Below, in pieces: positions 52,656 to 60,853 of a stretch of DNA of 64,000 nt (within the stretch, counting starts at the first letter, position 1; each line of letters opens with the position of its first letter). Below the pieces are notes generated by a model. It was not told where the DNA came from, made no database searches, and was given only the letters and a program-made list of their open reading frames with translations. Origin of the DNA: Paraburkholderia haematera. Lineage in GTDB: Bacteria > Pseudomonadota > Gammaproteobacteria > Burkholderiales > Burkholderiaceae. A program made the position numbers and the translations under genes. Location of the stretch: assembly GCF_905220975.1 (NCBI RefSeq), contig NZ_CAJNBK010000005.1:186001-250000 (forward strand), in the 5' to 3' direction.

Positions 52656-55600
52656 ATGGATGCACCTCAGACCGCGCCTTCCGCTGCCGAGTTTCTCACC
52701 TCGGTGGAAATCCTTTCGCCGTTTTCGCGCGACGAGATCGAGCGTCTTGCCGAATACGCGCAGGCCCGCTTCTATTCGTTCGGCGAAGCGGTGTGCTCGG
52801 CAGGCGACACGGCCGACGGCCTTTACGTGGTCCGTTCGGGCTCGGTACGTATTTTCACCGAGGAGCATGGTAAGGAAACCAGCATCGGCGTGCGCAAGAC
52901 CGGTGAGATTTTCGCCGACATTGCGATGTTGCGCGCCTATGTGCATGAGGCCTCGGTGCGCTCGTCGGCGAAAACTGAGTTGCTGTTCATTCCTCGCGCC
53001 GCGATCGAACCGGTGCTCGCCGGCAATCAGGCCGCGCTGGCATTTATCGCGAGCTACGTGGCGATCAGCTCGGCCGGCGGTTTCGTCGCGCAGTTGTTCG
53101 ATTTGCGCGGCAAGCTCAACAAGACGGAACTCGAAGAATATGTGCGTAGCGTTGGCGTGAAAAGGGTGGCCGCAGGCAAGGAGATTCTCAAGCAGGACGG
53201 GCGCGACGACCGGCGGCTCTATGTGGTGCGGCAAGGTGAAGTGCGCATAGTCCGTCACGAGGAAGGCCACGACTACACTCTCGCGACGCTAGGCGAAGGC
53301 GAAATCTTCGGCGAAAAAGCGTGCTTGATGCGGCAGGAGCAGATGGCGTCGGTGGTGGCGACGACCGATACACGGCTGCTGGTGATCCCGGAGCGCACCG
53401 TCCATTTCATTCTGGAGCGCAATCCGAAGCTGCGCGAAGTCCTGGATGAGCGGATTCGTTACGGCGACCGCGAATTGCAACGGCAAAAGCGCCTCGAACA
53501 GCGGCGCAAGTTGCCGTTGATGCTCGACTTACAGACAAAGCCCGAGTTCGGTGAAAAGGTCATCAAGCGCTTTGCGCTGGTCGAACAGGCTGAAGAAATG
53601 GATTGCGGCGCCGCGTGTCTCGCCATGGTGTGCCGCCACTACAACATCCCGATGACGCTCGGCAAGCTGCGCGAACTCGCCAACGTCACGACGCAAGGCG
53701 CGACGCTCGACAGCCTCGCGCGCGCGGGTGAATCGCTCGGCTTCACCGCGCGCGGCGTGCAGTGCACCTTCGATTCCTTGCGCGGTTTCGATCTGCCCTT
53801 CATTGTGCATTGGGAGGGATACCACTATGTGGTGGTGTACGGGCTTTCAAAGGAATACGTGTGGGTTGCCGACCCCGCACTCGGCTTCAGGAAAATGTCG
53901 GTTGAAGATTTCGAGCGTGGCTGGAGCGGCACGTGTCTGCTCTTTACCGGCGGTCCGAATCTCTTGCAGATGTCGGCTGCACGTTCGCCCTGGATACGCT
54001 TTGTTGGCTATCTCAGACCGTACAGGAAGATTCTCGGCCACCTGTTCCTTGCCACCTTCGTCATTCAGGTGCTCGGCGTGATTCCGCCGCTGATTATCCA
54101 GAACATTCTCGACGGCGTGATCGTGCATCAGAACGTCAGCCTGCTGCATCTGCTGATCGGCGGCTTGATCATCGCCAACGTATTTTCGCAATTGATGTCG
54201 TCGATTCGCGCGTATCTCGCGAACTTCATGGTGCGCAATATGGACTTCGCGATGATGTCGCAATTCTTCAAGCACACCATGTCGCTGCCGTTTTCGTTTT
54301 TCGCCAAACGGAAAACTGGCGACATCTTCGCGCGCTTCCAGGAGAACCAGACGATCCGCGCCTTTCTTACCGAATCCACCGTCACCACCGCGCTGAATCT
54401 GCTGATGGTCTTCATCTACTTCACGATCATGTTTGTCTACAACGTGAAGATGACGCTCGTGCTGATCGCGTTCGTGATACCGATCATGGCTTTGACCGCG
54501 CTCGCCACACCGAAAATCAAGAACTACGCGCGTGAGGTATTCACCGCATCGACCGAATCGAAGTCGTTTCTGATGGAAGCGCTTGCCGGTGTCGAGACCA
54601 TCAAGGGCATGGGCATCGAGCGGCCGGTACGGTTGAGATGGGAGAAGAAATACGCGAAGGCGCTCGAAGTGCAATACCGGGCACACGCCTTCAGCATTCT
54701 CGTTGGGCTGGGCAGCCAATTGCTGAACGCGGCGACCACGATCGCTATCCTTTGGGTCGGCGCGAATCTGGTGCTGGCGCGCGAGATGACCATTGGTCAA
54801 CTGATCGCGTTCAATGCGTTCATGGGCAGCGTGTTGGGCCCGCTAATGGGACTAGTCGGCCTATGGAGCATGTTGAACGACGCGGGCGTGGCGATGGAAC
54901 GCCTCGGTGACGTGCTCGATATCGAGCCGGAACAGAAACCGCAGGATTTGCCGTCGCGCGTGATGCTGCCCGAACTGCAAGGCGAGATCAGCCTCAACGG
55001 GGTCTATTTCCGCTACGGCGAGAACGATTCGGCCTATGTGCTGGAAAATATCAGCTTCGACATCAAGCCCGGCGAACTGGTGGCGATTGTGGGCCGCAGC
55101 GGTTCCGGCAAGACGACGCTCGCCAAGCTGCTGGTTGGCTTTTACGCGCCGACTGAGGGCAAGATGACGATCGACGGCTACGACCTCGGTGTAGTCGATA
55201 AAGCCTATTACCGCGCGCAGATCGGCTATGTCATGCAGAGCAATCTGCTGTTTTCCGGCACGATTGCCGAGAACATTGCAAGCGGCGACGACGCGCCCGA
55301 ACGGCGCCGCATTGAAGAAGTCGCAAAGATGGCCGACGCGCACGCATTCATCAGCAAGATGCCGCTCGGCTACGAGCAGATTGTCGGCGAACGCGGCATT
55401 GGCTTATCCGGCGGGCAGATCCAGCGGCTGTGCATTGCGCGGGCGCTGTATCACGACCCGCGTCTGCTGGTTTTCGACGAAGCGACCTCGGCGCTGGACT
55501 CGCAATCGGAAAGCAATATCCTCGGCAACATGCACGATATTCTGAAAGGCCGAACGGCGGTGATCATTGCGCATCGGCTCAGCACCATCATGCGTGCAGA

Positions 55601-55712
55601 CAAGATTCTGGTGCTGTACGAAGGGGCGATCGTCGAACAGGGCCGTCACGATGAACTGATCCAGCGCGGCGGCATGTACTACCAGTTGGTCCAGAAACAG
55701 TTGAGTGCGTGA
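52656..55712 (+). CDS. C39-peptidase ABC exporter with two N-terminal cNMP-binding-like domains
   Basis: A 1018-residue protein. Two cyclic-nucleotide-binding-like domains (about 18-135 and 150-265) precede a C39 peptidase (about 305-430): Q311, catalytic C317 in D-C-G-A-A-C, H390 in Y-H-Y-V-V-V, D406 in V-A-D-P. Six helices follow (about 455-745), then an ATPase with G-R-S-G-S-G-K-T-T (about 811), L-S-G-G-Q (about 915) and V-F-D-E-A-T-S-A-L-D. It should cut leaders after Gly-Gly and export the cores. Both cNMP domains lack the usual phosphate-binding Arg (H-E-A-S and E-Q-M-A-S where P-R-x-A is typical), so nucleotide sensing may be lost. The architecture resembles NHLM-type transporters. Confidence 0.9.
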   Translation: MDAPQTAPSAAEFLTSVEILSPFSRDEIERLAEYAQARFYSFGEAVCSAGDTADGLYVVRSGSVRIFTEEHGKETSIGVRKTGEIFADIAMLRAYVHEASVRSSAKTELLFIPRAAIEPVLAGNQAALAFIASYVAISSAGGFVAQLFDLRGKLNKTELEEYVRSVGVKRVAAGKEILKQDGRDDRRLYVVRQGEVRIVRHEEGHDYTLATLGEGEIFGEKACLMRQEQMASVVATTDTRLLVIPERTVHFILERNPKLREVLDERIRYGDRELQRQKRLEQRRKLPLMLDLQTKPEFGEKVIKRFALVEQAEEMDCGAACLAMVCRHYNIPMTLGKLRELANVTTQGATLDSLARAGESLGFTARGVQCTFDSLRGFDLPFIVHWEGYHYVVVYGLSKEYVWVADPALGFRKMSVEDFERGWSGTCLLFTGGPNLLQMSAARSPWIRFVGYLRPYRKILGHLFLATFVIQVLGVIPPLIIQNILDGVIVHQNVSLLHLLIGGLIIANVFSQLMSSIRAYLANFMVRNMDFAMMSQFFKHTMSLPFSFFAKRKTGDIFARFQENQTIRAFLTESTVTTALNLLMVFIYFTIMFVYNVKMTLVLIAFVIPIMALTALATPKIKNYAREVFTASTESKSFLMEALAGVETIKGMGIERPVRLRWEKKYAKALEVQYRAHAFSILVGLGSQLLNAATTIAILWVGANLVLAREMTIGQLIAFNAFMGSVLGPLMGLVGLWSMLNDAGVAMERLGDVLDIEPEQKPQDLPSRVMLPELQGEISLNGVYFRYGENDSAYVLENISFDIKPGELVAIVGRSGSGKTTLAKLLVGFYAPTEGKMTIDGYDLGVVDKAYYRAQIGYVMQSNLLFSGTIAENIASGDDAPERRRIEEVAKMADAHAFISKMPLGYEQIVGERGIGLSGGQIQRLCIARALYHDPRLLVFDEATSALDSQSESNILGNMHDILKGRTAVIIAHRLSTIMRADKILVLYEGAIVEQGRHDELIQRGGMYYQLVQKQLSA

Positions 55713-57067
55713 TGAAGATACTCGACCAGGTAGAAGAGCTCAGCCCCGCGATTTCGTACGCGGGTTTGATCGAGCGTATCGAGATTTTGCGTTCCACGCT
55801 GCGCTGGTCGTCCCGGCTCGAGCGCGCCGATATCGACAAGCTGCTCCGGCAAGCCACCTCGTTGCGCGACGAGGTCATGCAGCTTTCGCACAAGGAGCGC
55901 TTCGTCCAGGCCGCGACGGCTGCGGAGCCTGCCGCGTCTGCCGATCAATCGCGGGGCGCGCGTAGAAAGGCGTTGATCGAGCGCAGTTTCATTTTCGAAG
56001 GCACCTTCGGCGACAATCCGCGTTTGCTCGAATCGCTCGAAATCGCCGAGAAGGCGGCGCCGACCGATTTGCCGGTGTTGATCGACGGCGAGAGCGGCAC
56101 CGGCAAGGAACTGATGGCGAAGGTGATTCACGCGAATGGTTCGCGCTCGGACAAACCATTTATCTCCGTGAATTGCGGTGCGATTCCGGACAATCTGCTG
56201 GAATCGGAATTATTCGGTCATCGCAAGGGCGCGTTCACCGGGGCCTCGAATGACCGCAAAGGCAAATTTGAAAGCGCGCATACCGGCACGATCTTTCTCG
56301 ATGAAATCGGCGAGTTGCCGCTGGCCGGTCAGGTGAAGCTGCTGCGTGTGCTGGAAGCGCACGAGATTCAGCGTGTGGGCTCAGACGAAACGATTGCCGT
56401 CGATACACGCATTGTCGCGGCGACCAATCGCAATCTGCGGCAACTCAGCGAGGAGGGCAAGTTCCGCGAGGATTTGTTCTACCGTCTGAGCGTGATTCAC
56501 GTCACCTTGCCGCCGCTGCGCGAGAGGCGCGATGAGATACCGCTGCTGATTGCGTGGTTCGGCGATGAGGCCGCCGGTACGCTAAAACGCAGGCCCGTCA
56601 GATTGACGCCGCGTCTGCGGGACTTTCTGCTGAACTATGCGTACCCGGGCAATATCCGCGAACTGCGCAACGTGATGTATCGCGTGTCATGCCTGGCGGG
56701 GGAGATGGCGGATATCGACCATCTGCCGGTGGATATGCGGCCGGCCGCGACCGGTTCAGCCACGGCTTCGTTCAGTGCAGCCACAACGACGGGACAGGAG
56801 CCCATCAGCGTGGCGAATCTGATGTCGCTAAGCGACGCCAAGCGCGCCGCGAGCGACGACGCGGAAAAAGCCTTCCTGGAGCGGGGCCTGCGTGAAGTGA
56901 GCGGCACGGTTGCGGAACTGGCCCGGCGCATTGATATGAACCGTTCGCATCTGCAAATGCTTCTGAAGAAGCATGGCCTGCATTCAAAGGATTTTCGCAA
57001 TCGCCATGCGCCGCCTGTGAGCAAAAACGGCGCTGACGAGCTCGACGAGGAAGACGGCGATACCTGA
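55712..57067 (+). CDS. Sigma-54-dependent enhancer-binding activator
   Basis: ATG 55712 overlaps the transporter stop (TGATG). The 451-residue protein has no receiver domain; residues 1-90 are a helical unknown sensor region. The AAA+ domain (about 92-325) has Walker A G-E-S-G-T-G-K-E (126-133), the sigma-54 contact loop G-A-F-T-G-A (173-178) and Walker B T-I-F-L-D-E-I-G (193-200). A Fis-type helix-turn-helix lies near 385-425 (G-T-V-A-E-L-A-R-R-I-D-M-N-R-S-H-L). Its likely targets are the -24/-12 promoters before peptides C, D and E. Being last in the export operon, it could sense exporter status through its N-terminus (inference). Confidence 0.9.
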   Translation: MKILDQVEELSPAISYAGLIERIEILRSTLRWSSRLERADIDKLLRQATSLRDEVMQLSHKERFVQAATAAEPAASADQSRGARRKALIERSFIFEGTFGDNPRLLESLEIAEKAAPTDLPVLIDGESGTGKELMAKVIHANGSRSDKPFISVNCGAIPDNLLESELFGHRKGAFTGASNDRKGKFESAHTGTIFLDEIGELPLAGQVKLLRVLEAHEIQRVGSDETIAVDTRIVAATNRNLRQLSEEGKFREDLFYRLSVIHVTLPPLRERRDEIPLLIAWFGDEAAGTLKRRPVRLTPRLRDFLLNYAYPGNIRELRNVMYRVSCLAGEMADIDHLPVDMRPAATGSATASFSAATTTGQEPISVANLMSLSDAKRAASDDAEKAFLERGLREVSGTVAELARRIDMNRSHLQMLLKKHGLHSKDFRNRHAPPVSKNGADELDEEDGDT

Positions 57068-57180
57068 TGCCGAGTGCTTGATGTCGCTGGTCAATCAGCT
57101 TGGAACTTGCGATGGCCAGCCCCGGGTGTATTCTGCGGCGTACGCAATGGATAGGCGCGAACCGTATCCGGAGGCACTCC

Positions 57181-57564
57181 ATGCATGAAGAAAGAATACG
57201 TGAAACCTTGAATGCGCACTGGCAGGCGTCGGCGGCCGGCGATCTCGACGCAGAACACGATATTTACGACGACGATGCCATCTGTGACTATCCCCAATCA
57301 GGTGAACGCATCCTCGGGCGAATGAATTTGCAGGCGTTGCGGAGTCATCATCCAGGCAAGCCATCAGGTTTCGATGTCAGGCGAATTCAGGGAGAAGGTG
57401 ACCTTTGGATCACGGAATACACCATCACGTATGAGGGGCGAGCGGCTTATACGGTCAGCATTATGGTGTTCCGCAACGGCAAAGTCGTTCACGAGACCCA
57501 GTATTTTTCGGACCCTTTCGAAGCACCGTCCTGGCGGAGTCAATGGGTTCAGAAGATCGCGTGA
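57181..57564 (+). CDS. SnoaL/NTF2-like small protein
   Basis: CGGAGG precedes ATG 57181, favouring it over the frame start at 57100. The 127-residue protein has the NTF2-like layout: an N-terminal helix (R-I-R-E-T-L-N-A-H-W-Q-A-S-A-A-G-D), D-A-I-C-D-Y-P-Q-S-G-E-R-I, and strands ending with G-K-V-V-H-E-T-Q-Y-F. Members bind or isomerise small molecules. No catalytic role can be assigned. It lies between the activator and the PP2C gene but has its own ribosome site and may be unrelated to secretion. Confidence 0.7.
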   Translation: MHEERIRETLNAHWQASAAGDLDAEHDIYDDDAICDYPQSGERILGRMNLQALRSHHPGKPSGFDVRRIQGEGDLWITEYTITYEGRAAYTVSIMVFRNGKVVHETQYFSDPFEAPSWRSQWVQKIA

Positions 57565-57640
57565 CGTGGCGTTGAAGCTCCATCGGCGATTCGGACACCG
57601 CCCTACCTATGCAAGCGCGCCTGCAATCGAACCTGCGCCC

Positions 57641-58411
57641 TCAAGCCGCGGGGTTCAGCAGGGTTTTGTCAGATGCGTATGGATCCTCAGCTTGCACCAC
57701 CACCGCGGTGACGTTGTCACGTCCGCCGTGCGCAATGGCCAGTTCGACCAGTTCATCGGACGCGCGCTCACAGGCCACGTTGGTCAACACCGCCAGTATT
57801 TCCGCATCGCTGACTTCGTTGCTCAGGCCGTCGCTGCATAGCAGGAAGACGTCGCCATCCGCGACCTCGATTGCATCGTCATCGAGTTCAAGCACGTCCG
57901 TGGCGCCCACGGCGCGCGTGATCATGTGCTGCGCGGGGTGGTGCCGTGCCTCTTCTTCGGTAATGACGCCGAGCGATTTGAGTTCCTCCACCTGACTATG
58001 ATCGCGCGTGAGTTGCCGCAATTGTCCTTTGCGGTACAGATAGAGGCGGCTGTCGCCGGCCCATAGATAGCCGCAGAAGCGATCGCACGCGAGCAGGACG
58101 ATGACCGTGCTGCCGATCCGCTGCACCTGGCGGCGTGCGGCTTCGTCCCGCAACTCGCGGTTGGCCATTTGCAGCCCTGCGCGTGCGTCGGCAATGCAGG
58201 TTTTCATGGCGAGCGGCGGCGTGAGCCGGCTCAGCGCATCGATCACCAGGCGGCTCGCCAGATCGCCGACCGCATGCCCGCCCATGCCATCGGCAACGGC
58301 CCAGCGCCCGGGTTCGGGCTGGGCGAGGCAGGCATCTTCGTTGATTTCACGGACGCGTCCGACGTCGGAACGCGCGGACGACGTCCATCGAAATTGGCTC
58401 GGACAGGTCAC
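57641..58411 (-). CDS. PP2C-family Ser/Thr phosphatase (PppA/Stp type)
   Basis: A 256-residue soluble phosphatase with the metal-binding motifs R-x-x-N-E-D (N-E-D at about 24-26), V-A-D-G-M-G-G-H (about 38-46), G-S-T (about 99), W-A-G-D-S-R, C-S-D-G-L-S, and G-G-R-D-N-V-T. It should reverse the threonine phosphorylation made by the kinase at 39744. It begins six bases after the peptide E stop, so it is co-expressed with a cargo peptide from a sigma-54-like promoter and not with the export operon. That wiring would switch the phosphorylation off when cargo is made. Confidence 0.9.
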   Translation of the reverse strand: MTCPSQFRWTSSARSDVGRVREINEDACLAQPEPGRWAVADGMGGHAVGDLASRLVIDALSRLTPPLAMKTCIADARAGLQMANRELRDEAARRQVQRIGSTVIVLLACDRFCGYLWAGDSRLYLYRKGQLRQLTRDHSQVEELKSLGVITEEEARHHPAQHMITRAVGATDVLELDDDAIEVADGDVFLLCSDGLSNEVSDAEILAVLTNVACERASDELVELAIAHGGRDNVTAVVVQAEDPYASDKTLLNPAA

Positions 58412-58416
58412 AAGGG

Positions 58417-58704
58417 CTACACCGTATCGTTTCTGCTGCGTGCGTCCGGGGCGACGTTGATATTCGAGTTCGCGCCGGTGTTGCGCACATCCACCGACTG
58501 GAACGTGTTGATCATCTGGTTAGCATAGAAGTTGTTCGAAATGTCGTACAGGTTCACGACCGGACCGATGCTCGGCGTTTCCCGCACATAGGGCTGAATC
58601 CAGCCGTACACCCACGGCGCACCGCCGCCGCCGCGAATCGCCGCCATCGCTTTACGGTCGAGTGCGAGGTTGAGCGAGAGGTCGTTCACAGTGATGGAAG
58701 CCAT
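58417..58704 (-). CDS. Double-glycine leader peptide precursor E
   Basis: GGAG precedes ATG 58704. The 95-residue precursor starts MASITVNDLSLNLALDRKAM and reaches A-I-R-G-G at 22-26. The predicted core (about 69 residues) opens G-G-A-P-W-V-Y-G-W. It contains N-N-F-Y-A-N-Q-M-I-N-T-F-Q-S-V-D-V and G-A-N-S-N-I-N-V, similar in tone to cores C and D, and has no Cys. The PP2C gene follows after six bases. A near-perfect sigma-54 element lies upstream. Confidence 0.8.
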   Translation of the reverse strand: MASITVNDLSLNLALDRKAMAAIRGGGGAPWVYGWIQPYVRETPSIGPVVNLYDISNNFYANQMINTFQSVDVRNTGANSNINVAPDARSRNDTV

Positions 58705-59164
58705 GTCGTTCTCCGGTTGGCCGCGTGCGTCGGGCGCGCGGTTAAAAAGGATCTGGACGAGATAGTGCAAGTGCTATGCCAATGTGCGGCTCGCGAGCGC
58801 GCTTTCTCGTAACGCGTTGATTGCGCGGCGCTTCCGGGCGCTTGTGCAGACAACGCCGGTTCATGCGACGGGGGAGAGGTCGGGACGCAGCCAACATTCG
58901 AGCGCATGCACCGGTGCAGGACCCAACACATTGAGCTGACGACCGCACGCTCGCGGACACCCTTGAGACCGGTTTATCGACGCCCCAAAATGATCGACAC
59001 AGGCCAACACATCGGCTTGATTTCTGTCGGCTCACAGCGGACACCTGCTGCGTTAAAGGCCCCTCGCAATGCCTGCCAGCCCTTTAAATAAAGGCTTTTC
59101 CGTGCATGGCCCGGATGATGCAAAAGATCTCGCAACAGTGTTGGATATCGAAGCGAGGCTGGCC
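58705..59164. other. Divergent region between peptide E and the LRAT-domain gene
   Basis: Besides the sigma-54-like element (58766-58781), CCAACA half-sites occur at 58891, 58923 and 59004, all in one orientation. Unlike upstream of peptides C and D, no partner TGTTGG stands 13 bases away. The remaining sequence has no supported gene. Confidence 0.4.
58766..58781 (-). promoter_or_regulatory. Sigma-54-like promoter of peptide E and the PP2C gene
   Basis: Read leftward: TGGCATAGCACTTGCA, matching TGGCAY-N5-TTGCA essentially throughout. It lies about 62 bases upstream of ATG 58704 and is the best sigma-54 match in the window. Confidence 0.75.
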
Positions 59165-59668
59165 ATGAACACGATTTCTCTCCCGACGAGCAGCGAAGGC
59201 CGCGACGTAGGCAGCAGCGAAACGTCGACCATCGACCTGCCGATCGGCGCGCATCTCGTCACGCAACGGCGCGGCTACGAACATCACGGCATTTACGTCG
59301 GCAACGGCCGCGTGGTCCATTACGCGGGCTTTGCGAGTTCCGCGCATCGCGGTCCGGTGGAGGAGGTGGAATTAAACCGCTTCGCCGCCGGTCATCCATT
59401 GACGATCCGCTCGACCCCGAGCGCTCGCTACGTCGGCGATGAAGCCGTGCGCCGTGCGCGCTCCCGCCTCGGCGAAAACCATTACCGCCTGCTGACGAAT
59501 AACTGCGAACACTTCTGCGCATGGTGCCTGCTTGGCGAAAGCCGCAGCGAACAGGTGCATTGCTGCTTAAGGCATCCCCGTGCCGGCATGCACACGCTGG
59601 TGTGTCTGGTGAAGGCGTTTGTCGAACGCGCCGCGAACGATGGTCAGATTGCAGCCCAACTCGCATGA
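59165..59668 (+). CDS. LRAT-domain (NlpC/P60-like) protein
   Basis: I prefer ATG 59165 (MNTISLPTSSEGRD), with GAGG upstream; an ATG at 59069 is also in frame. The 167-residue protein has the LRAT H-box (G-A-H-L-V-T-Q-R-R-G-Y-E-H-H-G-I-Y-V-G-N-G-R-V-V-H, read in parts) and the cysteine motif N-C-E-H-F-C at about 115-120. These circularly permuted papain-like enzymes act as acyltransferases, deacylases or amidases. No signal peptide. It is divergent from peptide E and could modify a peptide or lipid of the system; context inference only. Confidence 0.75.
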   Translation: MNTISLPTSSEGRDVGSSETSTIDLPIGAHLVTQRRGYEHHGIYVGNGRVVHYAGFASSAHRGPVEEVELNRFAAGHPLTIRSTPSARYVGDEAVRRARSRLGENHYRLLTNNCEHFCAWCLLGESRSEQVHCCLRHPRAGMHTLVCLVKAFVERAANDGQIAAQLA

Positions 59669-59714
59669 GCGGGCAGGAACGCGTTGAGGCATTCAAGGAT
59701 TCAAGGAGCGCATC

Positions 59715-59969
59715 ATGGTTGCCGTAGAAAAAACCTTGCACTGGGCCGTCGACAAATGGCTTGCGCCGACACCGTCGATGCCCGCGCGTGTCGTGCGGTT
59801 TTGCCACAGCGCGTCGCAGCATCGGCGCTACGTTTGCGTGGAAGCACTGCGGCCAGGCGGCTTGCTGTCGATCTTCTTTTTCCGTCATGACGACGGCTCG
59901 TGGAACGTATTCCCGCCGCAAGCCGAGCGTCCCGCCATGAACGGTCATCGCCGCGCGGCAGCGTGCTAG
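59715..59969 (+). CDS. Small hypothetical protein downstream of the LRAT gene
   Basis: AGGAG lies eight bases upstream of ATG 59715. The 84-residue soluble product has the segment R-R-Y-V-C-V-E-A-L-R-P-G-G-L-L-S-I-F-F-F-R-H-D-D-G-S-W, read in parts, a beta-rich pattern. No family recognised. It is 46 bases after the LRAT-domain gene and likely co-transcribed. Its stop overlaps the end of the convergent LysR gene by four bases. Confidence 0.6.
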   Translation: MVAVEKTLHWAVDKWLAPTPSMPARVVRFCHSASQHRRYVCVEALRPGGLLSIFFFRHDDGSWNVFPPQAERPAMNGHRRAAAC

Positions 59970-60853
59970 CTTTGTGTGCTTTGCGCGTGTGAGGCCGCTT
60001 CCTTGACGATCCACTGACTGAACAGCAGCATTGCCGGCGTCTTCGGTTTGCCCTTCAACCACGTCAGCCAGTAGTTGCCGGCATGCACTTCCACCTCGAA
60101 TGGGCGCACCAGCCGGCCCGTGTTGATCTCGTGATCGAACATCAGCGCCGGCGCCAGCGCGATACCTGCACCCTGCATGGCCGCTTCCACCATGAGCCGC
60201 GAAGAATCGAACACCGGTCCGCGAATGGGTCGCGGCGGGATGCCGGCCGCCCTGAACCAGGTCGCCCAGTCGTCGACGCGATAGGAACGCAGCAAGGTTT
60301 CGTTGGCGAGATCCGCAGGGTCGGACAGACGCCTCGCGATCTCAGGCGCGCACAGGATCGCAAGGGGCGCGTCGAGCAGGCGGGTGGCGAGCGAGCCTGG
60401 CCAGGTCCCGTCGCCGAAACGAATCGCGAAGTCGAGTCCTTCGGTGGCGAGATCGACCAGATTGTTGTTCGTCAGCAAACGCAGTTCGACAAACGGATGC
60501 GCGTCGCGAAACGACTTGAGCCTCGGCATCAACCAGCCTACCGCGAAGGTGCCCACCACGCCGACCGTCAACACCTCGTGAAAGTGACCGCCTTCGAACT
60601 GCTTGAGCACGGCTTCGATGCGATCGAATGCATCGGTGAGAACGGGCCGTAGCGCCAGGCCTTCGTCCGTCATGGCCAATCCGCGCGGCAGACGTTTGAA
60701 GAGGGCGGTGCCCAGCCGTTCCTCCAGCGTCCTGACCTGCTGGCTCACGGCCGCCTGGGTGACGTTCAATTCGAGCGCGGCGCGCGTAAAGCTCAGATGT
60801 CGCGCGGAAGACTCGAAGGCGCGCAGCGCATTCAACGGGAGATACGGTCTCAT
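59966..60853 (-). CDS. penR: LysR-type regulator of the adjacent beta-lactamase (PenR/AmpR-like)
   Basis: A 295-residue LysR protein: N-terminal winged helix (L-R-A-F-E-S-S-A-R-H-L-S-F-T-R-A-A-L-E-L-N-V-T-Q-A-A-V-S-Q, read in parts) and a periplasmic-binding-like effector domain with T-V-G-V-V-G-T-F-A-V-G-W-L-M-P-R-L, the GcvA/AmpR pattern. AmpR-type proteins sense muropeptides and induce a divergent beta-lactamase. Its gene is divergent from the class A beta-lactamase, with only 99 bases between starts, the arrangement of penR-penA in Burkholderia. Gene symbol by analogy. Confidence 0.82.
   Translation of the reverse strand: MRPYLPLNALRAFESSARHLSFTRAALELNVTQAAVSQQVRTLEERLGTALFKRLPRGLAMTDEGLALRPVLTDAFDRIEAVLKQFEGGHFHEVLTVGVVGTFAVGWLMPRLKSFRDAHPFVELRLLTNNNLVDLATEGLDFAIRFGDGTWPGSLATRLLDAPLAILCAPEIARRLSDPADLANETLLRSYRVDDWATWFRAAGIPPRPIRGPVFDSSRLMVEAAMQGAGIALAPALMFDHEINTGRLVRPFEVEVHAGNYWLTWLKGKPKTPAMLLFSQWIVKEAASHAQSTQS

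Noticed and set aside
39744..58411. Assigning the kinase, FHA and PP2C genes to the T6SS whose tssM lies at the right edge
   Set aside because: The FHA gene overlaps the HlyD gene, the PP2C gene is six bases from a leader peptide, and no other T6SS structural gene lies among them. T6SS involvement cannot be fully excluded.
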